Below, one piece after another: positions 9,598 to 17,534 of a stretch of 64,000 nt of DNA. This DNA comes from Methyloceanibacter sp. wino2. Lineage in GTDB: Bacteria; Pseudomonadota; Alphaproteobacteria; Rhizobiales; Methyloligellaceae. A model generated the notes under the pieces. That model had not been told where the DNA came from. It saw only the letters and a program-made list of their open reading frames with translations, and did not search any database. The stretch is from NCBI RefSeq assembly GCF_003071365.1, contig NZ_CP028960.1:1550001-1614000 (forward strand), written 5' to 3'. Made by a program: the position numbers and the translations under genes. Positions within the stretch are counted from its first letter, which is position 1, and the number at the start of each line of letters is the position of its first letter.

Positions 9598-10904
9598 TAT
9601 CTCTGGACGGTTGTTTCGGGGGCGGTGTTTTCAGGGAAACGGCAGGCCGTTTCCGGCTCATCGAAGCCGAGCGTGTCGGTCGGGAAATGCTGGTGCAGGA
9701 ACCCCTCCTGCGGCGAAAGGGATACGAGTGCCTGCGGGCCCATGATCAGAATCGGTTGACGCAGTTGATGGTCCCAAGGCCGCACGGTCAACTTCTGACC
9801 CTTAAAGCCGGCCACGCGGAACTTGTCCGAGTAGACATAGTCGCGCAGGGATCCGACGTCGCGCTTTTTGGAACGCGCGGCTGCTTCTCCGAACGTGCGG
9901 ACGGCCAGCCAGCCCGCATAGTCTCGCTCGGTCATGTTGCGGCCGGCCAGTTCCTGGAAAGCGCTCTGCAGGGACATGCCGCCCCATTGTTCGAAGGCGC
10001 GGTGCCAGATCGAGGCCGTGAGGCCATGCGTGCCGACAACCGGGTCGGGATCCGAGGTGCGGTACATGAAGTACAGTCCGAAAGCCTCGCCCGTATCGAT
10101 GACGAAGACCACATCGTGATCGGGCGCGTTCTGCGTGACCATCGGGATCTGGCTTTGAATCTGCTGATGCCCGGACTCGACGCGCCGCGAACCGGCCTCG
10201 AATTCATAGGTGCGTTCGTCAACCACCTTGCCGCCGAATCGCTGCGCCGCGCGTTTTACGGCCTCGGCATAGTCGTCGTCTTGCGAGCTCGTCCCTTTGA
10301 CGATCAGCCATCGCGGCCACTTCTTCCAAACGAGGTATTGGGCGAGAGCGTCCGCACGCATGGCCCAATTGGGCACGATGTGAACGACATTGGCGCGGCA
10401 GTTCTCCTGGCGCAGCCGGTCGTCGGCGGAGCGCATGTTCAGGATGAGCGAGTCTTGCGCCTCGGGAAGATCGGCCACGGCGAGGAGGTCGTCCGGCTCC
10501 AAGTCGGCCACGATCAGTCGCGGTCCGTCGGCAAGTAGTTTCTTGGCTTCTGCGGTGACATCGCCGTCTTCGGGCACGATGTGCTCCGTCAGCACCGTCT
10601 CGACGCCGAGAAAGCGCGCCGTCGCGTTGTTGTCGAGGATGCCGAGGCGGGCGCCTTGGACGCCCTTGTCGGTCAGGACCGGCTCCATCAGCGACAGGGG
10701 AATCGGTTCCTCGTACTGCTTGCCGAGATAGACGATGTCCACGACCGTTTCCGGCTGCGGTGCCGGTGGCTTCCGCGCCGCTCGAGACTCTTCGGACGGT
10801 TTAGAGACGTTATTGCCGGGCTGCTCCGTAGGATAAGCGGGGGTGAGCAGTGCGACAGAGATCGCGGCGACGGCGATGCATAAGGTTGCCGTTCCAAATC
10901 TCAT
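9597..10904 (-). CDS. ABC transporter substrate-binding protein, PQQ-system type, without a transporter
   Basis: A 435-residue periplasmic protein with a signal peptide ('MRFGTATLCIAVAAISVALLTPAYP'), a Pro-rich linker and a type I periplasmic binding fold ('VDIVYLGKQYEEPIPLSLMEPVLTDKGVQGARLGI'). It resembles the substrate-binding proteins annotated as 'PQQ system' (TIGR03863 by recollection). Those are normally encoded with an ABC ATPase and permease, but neither is present here. It overlaps the XoxJ-ankyrin gene by 4 bases (ATGA at 10901-10904) and the propeller gene by one base, so translation is coupled. The ligand is unknown; a role in dehydrogenase assembly or in substrate sensing is possible. 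Confidence 0.82.
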   Translation of the reverse strand: MRFGTATLCIAVAAISVALLTPAYPTEQPGNNVSKPSEESRAARKPPAPQPETVVDIVYLGKQYEEPIPLSLMEPVLTDKGVQGARLGILDNNATARFLGVETVLTEHIVPEDGDVTAEAKKLLADGPRLIVADLEPDDLLAVADLPEAQDSLILNMRSADDRLRQENCRANVVHIVPNWAMRADALAQYLVWKKWPRWLIVKGTSSQDDDYAEAVKRAAQRFGGKVVDERTYEFEAGSRRVESGHQQIQSQIPMVTQNAPDHDVVFVIDTGEAFGLYFMYRTSDPDPVVGTHGLTASIWHRAFEQWGGMSLQSAFQELAGRNMTERDYAGWLAVRTFGEAAARSKKRDVGSLRDYVYSDKFRVAGFKGQKLTVRPWDHQLRQPILIMGPQALVSLSPQEGFLHQHFPTDTLGFDEPETACRFPENTAPETTVQR

Positions 10905-12853
10905 TTCACCTCCATAAGCGCCGCGGACGACTTCTTCGGCGTTTCTTCGACGCCACGCTCGGACTTATTGGTTGCCGGCGCACGGATCTTGGCCGGGAGT
11001 TCGAGCTGGAGAATCGCAGCCTCGCTCTGATTGGCCTTGGCGATATCCAGCGCCGTTTGACCGCCCGGCGTCTTCACGTCGGGATCCGCGCCCGCCTGAA
11101 GCAACAGGCCGATCAGCGGCGGGTTGTTGTGCGTGGCCGCGATCATCAGCGGCGTCACGCCTTTCGTGCTCCGCGCATCGACATCCGCACCGCCCTCGAT
11201 CAGCCGGCGGGCGACATCGACGGAACTGGCGCCCTGATTGAAGCGGGCGGCACGTCCCGACTTGAGGGGCTGCGTGGCAACCATCATGAGGGGCGTCAGC
11301 CGCTCCGCGCCCACCGGCTCGTCAAGCTTCGCGCCCGCATCCATGAGGGCGTTGGCCGCGAAGAACTTGGCTTCCATGATCGCGATTGCCAGCGGTGTCA
11401 CTCCGCTGGGAGCGGCTTTATCCAAATCGGCACCGCCTTTCGCCAGCGCCTCGATGGACGGCACGTGGTTGCGAAATGCCGCGTGGAGCAGCGGCGTCCA
11501 ACCGTCGCGATCCGCAAGATTCGGGTCCGCGCCCTTGTCGAGCAGAAACGCGATCATGTCGGAGTCACGCTCGCGGGCAGCGGTGTGGAGCGGGGCAAGG
11601 CCCATGAGGTTGAGCGAATCGATATCGGCACCACGCTCGAGCAGGAAGGCGACCCGCTCGCGGTCGGTACCGACAACCGCGTTGCTGAGTTCCTCGTTGA
11701 GATCGGCGCCGTCGTCGAGCCATTCGTCGAGCCGCGTTTCGGTTACGACCTGATCAGGGGACGCCTTATCTTTCTGCAAGCCTTCGCGATTCGCCGACAA
11801 GGGCGTCAGGTAGAGCTTTCGCGCCTTCTCCTGCCGGTCCGTGAAGTAGGTGCCATGGGAGGGGAGGTCCCCCGACACGACGCAGTTGCTGCATTGCACG
11901 AGCGGCACGCCATACGCGTTCAGGACGTCCTTGATCTCGTCGCGGCCGCGTTCAAGCGCGTCATCCAGCATGTATTTCAGGACAATGTTGGTCGGCTGGA
12001 CACCGAGCGCGAGGTTAAACTCGAGCGGCACCTCGTCGTCCATCAGATTGACGGGCTGAATGTTGATCTCCTCGCCGCGCAAGGTCTTGAGGAAGCCCGC
12101 AAAGGGCCCGAACACACCGGCTATGTCGATCTCTCCATCGACAACCTGCTGGACCTGCCGCCAGGGCTGCTTCTCCGGCTGCAAGTCCGCGTCGTGGCTA
12201 AGGACATGGACGTCCAACTCATCGGTAATCCCATGCTTGGCGAGCACCAAGCGGAGGCCAGAGTGCTGATAAACACCGAGGCGAAGCTCTTTCAGCCGCG
12301 GATCATCGAATCCTTCGATGTCGATGTCGTCTTCCTCGCGGGAGACGAATACGTAAGGCGTTCGATAGATCGGAGTGGTGGTCAGCACCTGGTCGTAACC
12401 GGCGGGCATTCCCAGCAGCACATCACACTCGAAGTTATCGAAAGTCTGCCGAGTCAGGCCGCGGTCGATCTGCGGACGCCAGAAATGGATGATCTTGGCG
12501 CCGAGTTCCTTCGCGACAATCTCGATGATCTTGTTGTCGAAGCCTTCGCCCTTGTCGTTCGACAGAGGCATATTGCCCGGATCCGCACACACACGCAGCG
12601 ACTCGATCTTCATCTTGCGCGCCACCGCCTTGGCTGCGGTGAGTTCGGCGGAGGTCAGTTCGTCATAGGTCTTGTTGGCAAAGCCCTGACTGAGAAACTC
12701 GGCTGTTTCTTCGGACTGCGCCGTTACTTCCGGCAGCGCCGTTTCTTCGGCCTGAGCAGTCGCGGCTGCGCCGCCTGTAATAAACAGAAACGCCGCGCAA
12801 ACCGCGGTGCAGGAGAATCGGTGGGTCAACGCAACAACCCCAGTTTGGATCAA
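10901..12853 (-). CDS. xoxJ: XoxJ-like periplasmic binding protein fused to ankyrin repeats
   Basis: A 650-residue protein with a signal peptide ('FSCTAVCAAFLFITGGAAATAQA'), an acidic linker, then a solute-binding domain from about residue 85 to 330 ('SLRVCADPGNMPLSNDKGEGFDNKIIEI') of the quinoprotein dehydrogenase-associated family to which XoxJ and MxaJ belong. From about residue 385 to 610 there are about six ankyrin repeats, recognisable by 'GLAPLHTAARERDSDMIAFLLDKGADPN' and similar units. XoxJ is thought to interact with XoxF and help activate it. XoxJ proteins normally end after the binding domain, so the ankyrin part is an unusual addition. The start must be non-ATG: TTG at 12853, since the first in-frame ATG lies beyond the signal peptide. 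It follows xoxF after a hairpin. Confidence 0.82.
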   Translation of the reverse strand: MIQTGVVALTHRFSCTAVCAAFLFITGGAAATAQAEETALPEVTAQSEETAEFLSQGFANKTYDELTSAELTAAKAVARKMKIESLRVCADPGNMPLSNDKGEGFDNKIIEIVAKELGAKIIHFWRPQIDRGLTRQTFDNFECDVLLGMPAGYDQVLTTTPIYRTPYVFVSREEDDIDIEGFDDPRLKELRLGVYQHSGLRLVLAKHGITDELDVHVLSHDADLQPEKQPWRQVQQVVDGEIDIAGVFGPFAGFLKTLRGEEINIQPVNLMDDEVPLEFNLALGVQPTNIVLKYMLDDALERGRDEIKDVLNAYGVPLVQCSNCVVSGDLPSHGTYFTDRQEKARKLYLTPLSANREGLQKDKASPDQVVTETRLDEWLDDGADLNEELSNAVVGTDRERVAFLLERGADIDSLNLMGLAPLHTAARERDSDMIAFLLDKGADPNLADRDGWTPLLHAAFRNHVPSIEALAKGGADLDKAAPSGVTPLAIAIMEAKFFAANALMDAGAKLDEPVGAERLTPLMMVATQPLKSGRAARFNQGASSVDVARRLIEGGADVDARSTKGVTPLMIAATHNNPPLIGLLLQAGADPDVKTPGGQTALDIAKANQSEAAILQLELPAKIRAPATNKSERGVEETPKKSSAALMEVK

Positions 12854-12871
12854 AGGTTCTCAGAGAAAGAG

Positions 12872-12905
12872 GTGGCGCCAGACGAGTTGCCCCGTCTGAC
12901 GCCAC
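12872..12905 (-). terminator. Hairpin after xoxF, probable partial terminator
   Basis: Stem GTGGCG-x-CAGACG (12872-12884) pairs with CGTCTG-x-CGCCAC (12893-12905) with one mismatch and an 8-base loop. On the minus strand it starts 14 bases after the xoxF stop and is followed by a pyrimidine run (CCTCTTTCTCT). It could reduce read-through into the downstream accessory genes or stabilise xoxF mRNA. Confidence 0.55.
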
Positions 12906-12918
12906 TGACAAGCCGTAG

Positions 12919-14844
12919 CTAGTCGAGGAGTCTGAAGGTCGTGACCGTTCCACCCTGCGGGATGTTGGTCAGGCCGGTGGCCTTGGCCATGGCCGTCGCG
13001 CCGATCGCACCGAACTTGTCGTTCATGTCCAGACCCGCGGTGACCGGCAGGCCGATCCAGCCGCCGATACCCGAATGCACCGACACGTACTGCTTTCCGT
13101 CAAGCTTGTAGGTGATCGGATTGCCGATGATGCCGGAGCCCAGCTTGCGGCTCCACAGGACCTTACCGGACTTCCGGTCGACCGCACGGAAGTCACCGCC
13201 GAGCGAACCGTAGAAGACGAGACCGCCGTCGGTCACGGCAGCGCCACCCCAGTTCGGATACGGATCCGGGATCTCCCAGAGCGTCTTGCCGGTCAGCACG
13301 TCGAACTTCTTGAACTTGCCGGTTACGCCGGGCTTTTCAGGATACATGTACACGTTCGCGAACACGTAGACCGTGCCCTGCTGCGTGTGCGTGCGCTCCT
13401 GAGGCTCGTCTTCCATGCACCAGTTGTTGGTCGGGCAGTACGCAATGTTTCCTTCCTTGGGATCGATTGCGCAGGGCTGCTGATCCTTACCGCCCATGGC
13501 AGACGGACAGGCCGACGTGTTCACACCGATGTTGAAGGGCGAATGCTCCTTCACCTTGATCGGACGGCCGGTCTTGAGATCGACCTTCTCCGCCCAGTCC
13601 ACGGTGACGAACTTGTTGGCACGAAGAAGCGTGCCGTCGACACGATCGAGGACGTAGGCGAAGCCGTTGCGATCAAAGTGCACCAGCGTCTTACGCTGCT
13701 TTCCGTCGACTTCCATGTCCACGAGGATGTTCTCGTTGACGCCGTCATAGTCCCACTGGTCGAACGGGGTCATCTGGTAGGCGAACACAGCGTCACCGTT
13801 CTCAACCTTGCGGGCGAAGATCGTCATCGACCACTTGTTGTCGAACTTGCCGGAGGTCAGGTCGGGATCGAATTCGTTGCACTTCTCGTGCGTATGATCC
13901 TCACCTTCGAGACCGCAGCGAAGGCCGGGGCTCCAGTGACCGGGGTTACCCGTGGAGTAATAGATCATTTTCAGCTCAGGATCGTAGCTGAACCACGCCC
14001 AGGGGGCGCCGCCGCCGATCTTCCACTCGTCGTTCGGATAGGTGACGACGCCGAGATCCTTGCCGTACGACCCATAATGGGGGTTGGCCTTGTTGGTCTC
14101 GGGCGTCAGGCAGACGTCCTTGTCCGACCCCGTCGAATGACAGCTCCAAACTTCGCTGCCGTCTTCGATGTTGTAGGCCGTGATGCGGCCGCGCGCGGCA
14201 AATTCGTCACCGCCGAAGCCGGCGAGAACCAGGTTCTCGGCAATCATCGTCGGACCGGTATGCGTCTCGCCCTTCTCAGGATAGGCGTGCTTGACGGTCC
14301 AGACCTCCTTGCCGGTCTTGCCGTCGAGCGCAATGACGAAGCCGTCCAGCGTGTGGAACACGACCTTGCCCTTCGCGTAGTTCAGACCACGGTTGACCGT
14401 GTCGCAGCAGGCGCGCGGAATGGCCGATTCGTCACGATCGGTCTTCTTCACGTAGTTCCAGGTCTGCTTCGGATTATCCGGATCCGTCAGGTCAAGCGCC
14501 TGCACAACGTTGCAGAGCGGCATCGACGGGCAACCGCTCACGAAATACATCATGGGCGTGCCGTCTTCCAACTTGACGACGACGGGCTGGCCTTCCTGGC
14601 CACGCAGCGAGTTCATCGACTGCGCCCAAATCATCCCAAGCTTGCCGACATTCTCCGTGTTGATGTCTTTCAGCGGGCTGTGACGGGTCAGCTGGTTGTC
14701 ACGGCCCGGCGCGGGCCACAAATTGGGATCCTTGGCTCGTTCGTCGATCTCGGCCGATGCGGACTGGTCCGCCATCACCGACACCGGCGCGAGCAGAAGC
14801 GCGGCTGTCAGGCCAATACCTAGGCCTAGTTTCTCAAACTTCAT
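12919..14844 (-). CDS. xoxF: Lanthanide-dependent methanol dehydrogenase XoxF
   Basis: Periplasmic PQQ enzyme oxidising methanol to formaldehyde or formate and passing electrons to a cytochrome c. The 641-residue protein has a signal peptide (about 1-25), the adjacent-cysteine disulfide C146-C147 ('RACCDTVNRG') that contacts PQQ, and 'FDQWDYDGVNE' with catalytic D365 and the extra D367 that defines lanthanide-dependent (XoxF) enzymes. The strong ribosome binding site GGGAGGAG precedes the ATG. It is about 40 residues longer than MxaF in this window and has Cys-containing insertions around residues 305-325 ('GLRCGLEGEDHTHEKC') and about 430-470. I cannot assign the XoxF clade without a tree. 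No xoxG cytochrome gene is adjacent; MxaG at 26680-27303 is the nearest candidate electron acceptor. Confidence 0.95.
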   Translation of the reverse strand: MKFEKLGLGIGLTAALLLAPVSVMADQSASAEIDERAKDPNLWPAPGRDNQLTRHSPLKDINTENVGKLGMIWAQSMNSLRGQEGQPVVVKLEDGTPMMYFVSGCPSMPLCNVVQALDLTDPDNPKQTWNYVKKTDRDESAIPRACCDTVNRGLNYAKGKVVFHTLDGFVIALDGKTGKEVWTVKHAYPEKGETHTGPTMIAENLVLAGFGGDEFAARGRITAYNIEDGSEVWSCHSTGSDKDVCLTPETNKANPHYGSYGKDLGVVTYPNDEWKIGGGAPWAWFSYDPELKMIYYSTGNPGHWSPGLRCGLEGEDHTHEKCNEFDPDLTSGKFDNKWSMTIFARKVENGDAVFAYQMTPFDQWDYDGVNENILVDMEVDGKQRKTLVHFDRNGFAYVLDRVDGTLLRANKFVTVDWAEKVDLKTGRPIKVKEHSPFNIGVNTSACPSAMGGKDQQPCAIDPKEGNIAYCPTNNWCMEDEPQERTHTQQGTVYVFANVYMYPEKPGVTGKFKKFDVLTGKTLWEIPDPYPNWGGAAVTDGGLVFYGSLGGDFRAVDRKSGKVLWSRKLGSGIIGNPITYKLDGKQYVSVHSGIGGWIGLPVTAGLDMNDKFGAIGATAMAKATGLTNIPQGGTVTTFRLLD

Positions 14845-15217
14845 TTCGGTTGCTCCTCCCGAATTATCCGGACGGCTCGTAGGATTTGTTCCTGCGCGCC
14901 AAACTTGCCCCTTGGGGCGTGACGTCGGCGAAGCACTCGCTGGCTAGCTTGTCCGTGAGTGCGAAGTTCCGAGGGAAAGTCGAGTTGGGAAGAAGTGCCC
15001 AGACGCGGGTTCGAAACGAAGTCAACACTCTGACAAACCGAGGGCCATAGGGGCTCCCGACGACTGGGATGCTACAGAGTGTCACGCTGCTTGGTGTTCC
15101 AGACCTCTCAGAGAAGATTGCGCGCCGACTGCGAAACGCATGTCTGGGTTTTGGGGAATTTGTCCCGACATTGTGCAACACATGTTCCCCAGGGCCTTCC
15201 CGGTGCACGGGGAAGAT
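14845..15217. other. Intergenic region between the response regulator gene and xoxF
   Basis: These 373 bases hold the xoxF ribosome binding site and presumably its promoter. A short perfect dyad GCCCC-TT-GGGGC lies near 14907-14918, about 65 bases before the xoxF start, and could be an operator or leader hairpin. I cannot assign a promoter with confidence and see no gene. Confidence 0.4.
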
Positions 15218-15940
15218 CTAGCCCGTTTTTTTGGAACCTTTGGCAAGCGGGCGCGCGACGTTCGGGGGCGCCGGAAAGTTCTGAACCGCGAAGTGAACCA
15301 ATTCCTGCAGCGATTGCACGCCCAGCTTCGGTTTCAGGCGATTGCAGATGTGAGCAACGGACTTGTAGCTGAGGGCGAGATTGTCGGCGATCTGTGTGTA
15401 GGACTTCCCATCCGCTAGTAGAGAAAGGATGAAGCGTTCCCGGGACGATAGGGCCTCGAGGGCCAACGTCTTGGGTTCGCGATTTCTGAGGAACGCGAGA
15501 TCGGACGCCAGGATCCGACTCACATAGGGAAGACCCTGACGCACCGTCGTCAGCGCCATCGCAATCTCGTCGTTCGATGCATCCTTCACAACATAGCCAT
15601 TCGCGCCCACTTTCAGGGCCTCGTGTGCAATGCGCGGATCGTCATACATGCTGAGCACGAGGATCGGCACGCTCTCGTCGTAGCGGCGGAGCCGCCTGAT
15701 GAAGGACAGCCCCGCAAGCGCGCCGGCGCCCATGGCCAAGTCCACAATGACGATAGCGGGGCGCCTGGAGCGGCAGAACCTGAAGGCTTCGGCGAAGCTT
15801 TGCGCGTTGCGAATGACGGTGCCGCCGGTCTCTTCGATCAGCAGGCGAATACCGGCGAAGACGACCGGATGATCGTCGACAAGCAGAATGACATCGTCGG
15901 AGTCAGTCTGCTGATCGTTCTGGATTTCATCATTCGGCAC
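15218..15940 (-). CDS. NarL/LuxR-type response regulator, MxaB-like
   Basis: A 240-residue DNA-binding response regulator: receiver domain with acidic pocket 'LLVDDHPV' and phosphoacceptor D67 in 'IVIVDLAMGAGALAG', 'GANGYVVKDAS' carrying the conserved Lys, and a C-terminal LuxR helix-turn-helix ('LSSRERFILSLLADGKSYTQIADNLALSYKSVAHICNRLKPKLG'). Its position, after the mxa operon and directly upstream of xoxF on the same strand, suggests the methanol-oxidation regulator MxaB of Methylobacterium; that is inference. It is strikingly similar to the regulator at 32983-33636, including the atypical 'DLAMxxGALxGLSFIRRLR' after the phosphorylated Asp. The start is GTG at 15940. Confidence 0.85.
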   Translation of the reverse strand: MPNDEIQNDQQTDSDDVILLVDDHPVVFAGIRLLIEETGGTVIRNAQSFAEAFRFCRSRRPAIVIVDLAMGAGALAGLSFIRRLRRYDESVPILVLSMYDDPRIAHEALKVGANGYVVKDASNDEIAMALTTVRQGLPYVSRILASDLAFLRNREPKTLALEALSSRERFILSLLADGKSYTQIADNLALSYKSVAHICNRLKPKLGVQSLQELVHFAVQNFPAPPNVARPLAKGSKKTG

Positions 15941-16230
15941 CGGATCTCAGTTCGCCCCGCTTCGATTCGCCTCGACGGGGAAATGCTAGCAGAGCGTGTC
16001 ATGCCTGATATTCCAGAGCGCCTGTAGAAAAACGGGAAGCGACCCTCACCGCGTTGGCAAGGCGAGGAACAATATTCGCCAACATCGGGATCGGGGACGA
16101 CATCGCACCGCCGACACTGTGAGATCAGAGGTCGAAGCTCAGCGCAGTGCGCCGAGAGACCGGCCGCTCGTAAGACGGCACTCCGGCCGCCGGTCCTTCC
16201 CGGCGGACACCGTGCGTCACACGGGTTCGA

Positions 16231-16605
16231 TCAGATGCCGCGCGCGACGCTGAGCCCGTCGAAGGGCGTGATCCAAGATGCCGTCCAGCCCAAGCGCCCG
16301 TCTTCAGCGAAGCGAAGGCCGGCGAGCATGAACAAGGCGCCGGACTGGTTCTTGGTCTTTTCGACTTCCACGACGGCGTAGCCGATGAAGCGTCCGCAGA
16401 CTTCAGAGCCTGCAGCTTTGTTGACCTCGTTGACCGCGATGGGCTCGGTCTTGCCCGCCGACAACTCCGACGCAAGAGAAATGGCCTGCGCCTCGGTCTC
16501 GCACAGCATGGCGTTGACTTTTGAAGGAGAGCCGGCCTCGCCCGCGACCACGGGAACGGCCGCGAAGATGCCCGCCAACGCAACTAAGAGAGTTTTTGCC
16601 TGCAT
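16231..16605 (-). CDS. Small secreted protein of unknown function
   Basis: A 124-residue protein with a clear signal peptide ('MQAKTLLVALAGIFAAVPVVA', cleavage near residue 21) and two cysteines in the mature part (in 'AMLCETEAQ' and 'GSEVCGRFIGYAVVEVE') that could form a disulfide. I do not recognise the family. The ATG at 16605 is preferred over an upstream in-frame start because the signal peptide begins there. It is divergent from the secreted protein at 16911 and lies between the mxa operon and the xoxF regulator, so a periplasmic role linked to methanol oxidation is possible but unproven. The 290 bases between it and the regulator gene hold an imperfect dyad GTTGGC..GCCAAC at 16053-16083. 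Confidence 0.7.
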   Translation of the reverse strand: MQAKTLLVALAGIFAAVPVVAGEAGSPSKVNAMLCETEAQAISLASELSAGKTEPIAVNEVNKAAGSEVCGRFIGYAVVEVEKTKNQSGALFMLAGLRFAEDGRLGWTASWITPFDGLSVARGI

Positions 16606-16910
16606 GGATGGCCTGTCCTGGTTCCTGCAAATTTGCGTTGAGGCAAAATTGTCAACATCACCCGGCGCCCGGTCAAGAACATCCTGGGGGTTGGTAGGAA
16701 AGTTTGCCACTCTCCTATTGGCACTAGTCTGGCCCTGTTTCGTCCAGTCTTGCTTGATATTTCGGCCATTTTCACTGGGCACTTCCGAGGTATGGGCCCT
16801 TATGTCCTGGGCATTTCTCCATCGGGAGATTTGCGGGAGATGGCATCGCTACCAGGGCCTGCAATCGTCTAAGGGAAGACTCTTGTGCCCCCCGAAAAGA
16901 GAGTATTCCC
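16606..16910. other. Divergent intergenic region between two small secreted protein genes
   Basis: These 305 bases separate two divergent start codons and must contain promoters for both. A perfect 10-base palindrome GCAAATTTGC lies at 16627-16636. I see no convincing promoter or gene. Confidence 0.35.
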
Positions 16911-17534
16911 ATGTCCACTCCTATTCCGGCTCTTCGCGCTCTGTGTCTGAGCCTCGCCACGTTCCTCGCGCTTGCCTTCATCAACACCGCGGATGCGCAA
17001 GGGCTTGCGGAGGGAGGCTTCGACCCAGCTGACCTCGAAGCGATGACCGCCTCCGTGCGTCAGGTGGAGCTCACCGAGGACAACGTGACCCGGCTGATCG
17101 CGTCATTTCCGGAGATACGGAAGACGGGGGCGAAGTTCTCCAAGACGCAGCTGCCGGAGAAGCCGCCCGTACCGGGCAGCGGCAACTCGGACCTGGACGC
17201 CCTGCCGGACGACAAGCGTGCCGCCCTCGAAGCGATTGCCCAGAAGCACGGCTTCAAAAATCTGGAGGAGTGGTCCGACACGGCGGGAACCGTGGTCAGG
17301 GGATACATTTTCCTGGCACAGGGCAAGAAACCCGGCGCGACCGACACGGCTCTCCGTTTGAACGTCGAGCATGCCGAGCGCAATCCCAATCTCACCCCGG
17401 AGCAAAAGACCGAGATCATCGAGATGTATCGGCGGATCGCGTCCAGCCTCAAGCGCCTCGAGCCGTCCGACGAGAACTACGAGATGATCGTTGCGATGAA
17501 GGACAAGCTCGCGCCGATCATGGATCCGAACTAG
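16911..17534 (+). CDS. Secreted helical protein of unknown function
   Basis: A 207-residue protein with a signal peptide ('ALCLSLATFLALAFINTADAQG', cleavage near residue 30). The mature protein has no cysteine and is predicted mostly helical ('KRAALEAIAQKHGFKNLEEWSDTAGTVVRGYIFLAQGKKPG', then a long amphipathic C-terminal helix). I do not recognise it with confidence. It is the only plus-strand gene in the methanol-oxidation island between 8.6 and 30.9 kb. Its 3' end overlaps the convergent protease gene by 17 bases. Confidence 0.75.
   Translation: MSTPIPALRALCLSLATFLALAFINTADAQGLAEGGFDPADLEAMTASVRQVELTEDNVTRLIASFPEIRKTGAKFSKTQLPEKPPVPGSGNSDLDALPDDKRAALEAIAQKHGFKNLEEWSDTAGTVVRGYIFLAQGKKPGATDTALRLNVEHAERNPNLTPEQKTEIIEMYRRIASSLKRLEPSDENYEMIVAMKDKLAPIMDPN

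Noticed and set aside
10850-12922. 690-residue plus-strand frame opposite the XoxJ-ankyrin gene
   Set aside because: Antisense shadow of a real gene with signal peptide and domains on the minus strand.
13075-14823. 582-residue plus-strand frame opposite xoxF
   Set aside because: Antisense shadow; rich in Arg, Val and His from reversed codons, no domain.
16627-16636. Palindrome GCAAATTTGC as a possible operator
   Set aside because: Single short palindrome, no second copy or regulator context; noted only as part of the intergenic region.
16794-16807. Identical 14-base sequence GGGCCCTTATGTCC at 16794-16807 and 42891-42904
   Set aside because: Several 14-base exact matches are expected by chance in 64 kb; only the second copy overlaps a plausible promoter.
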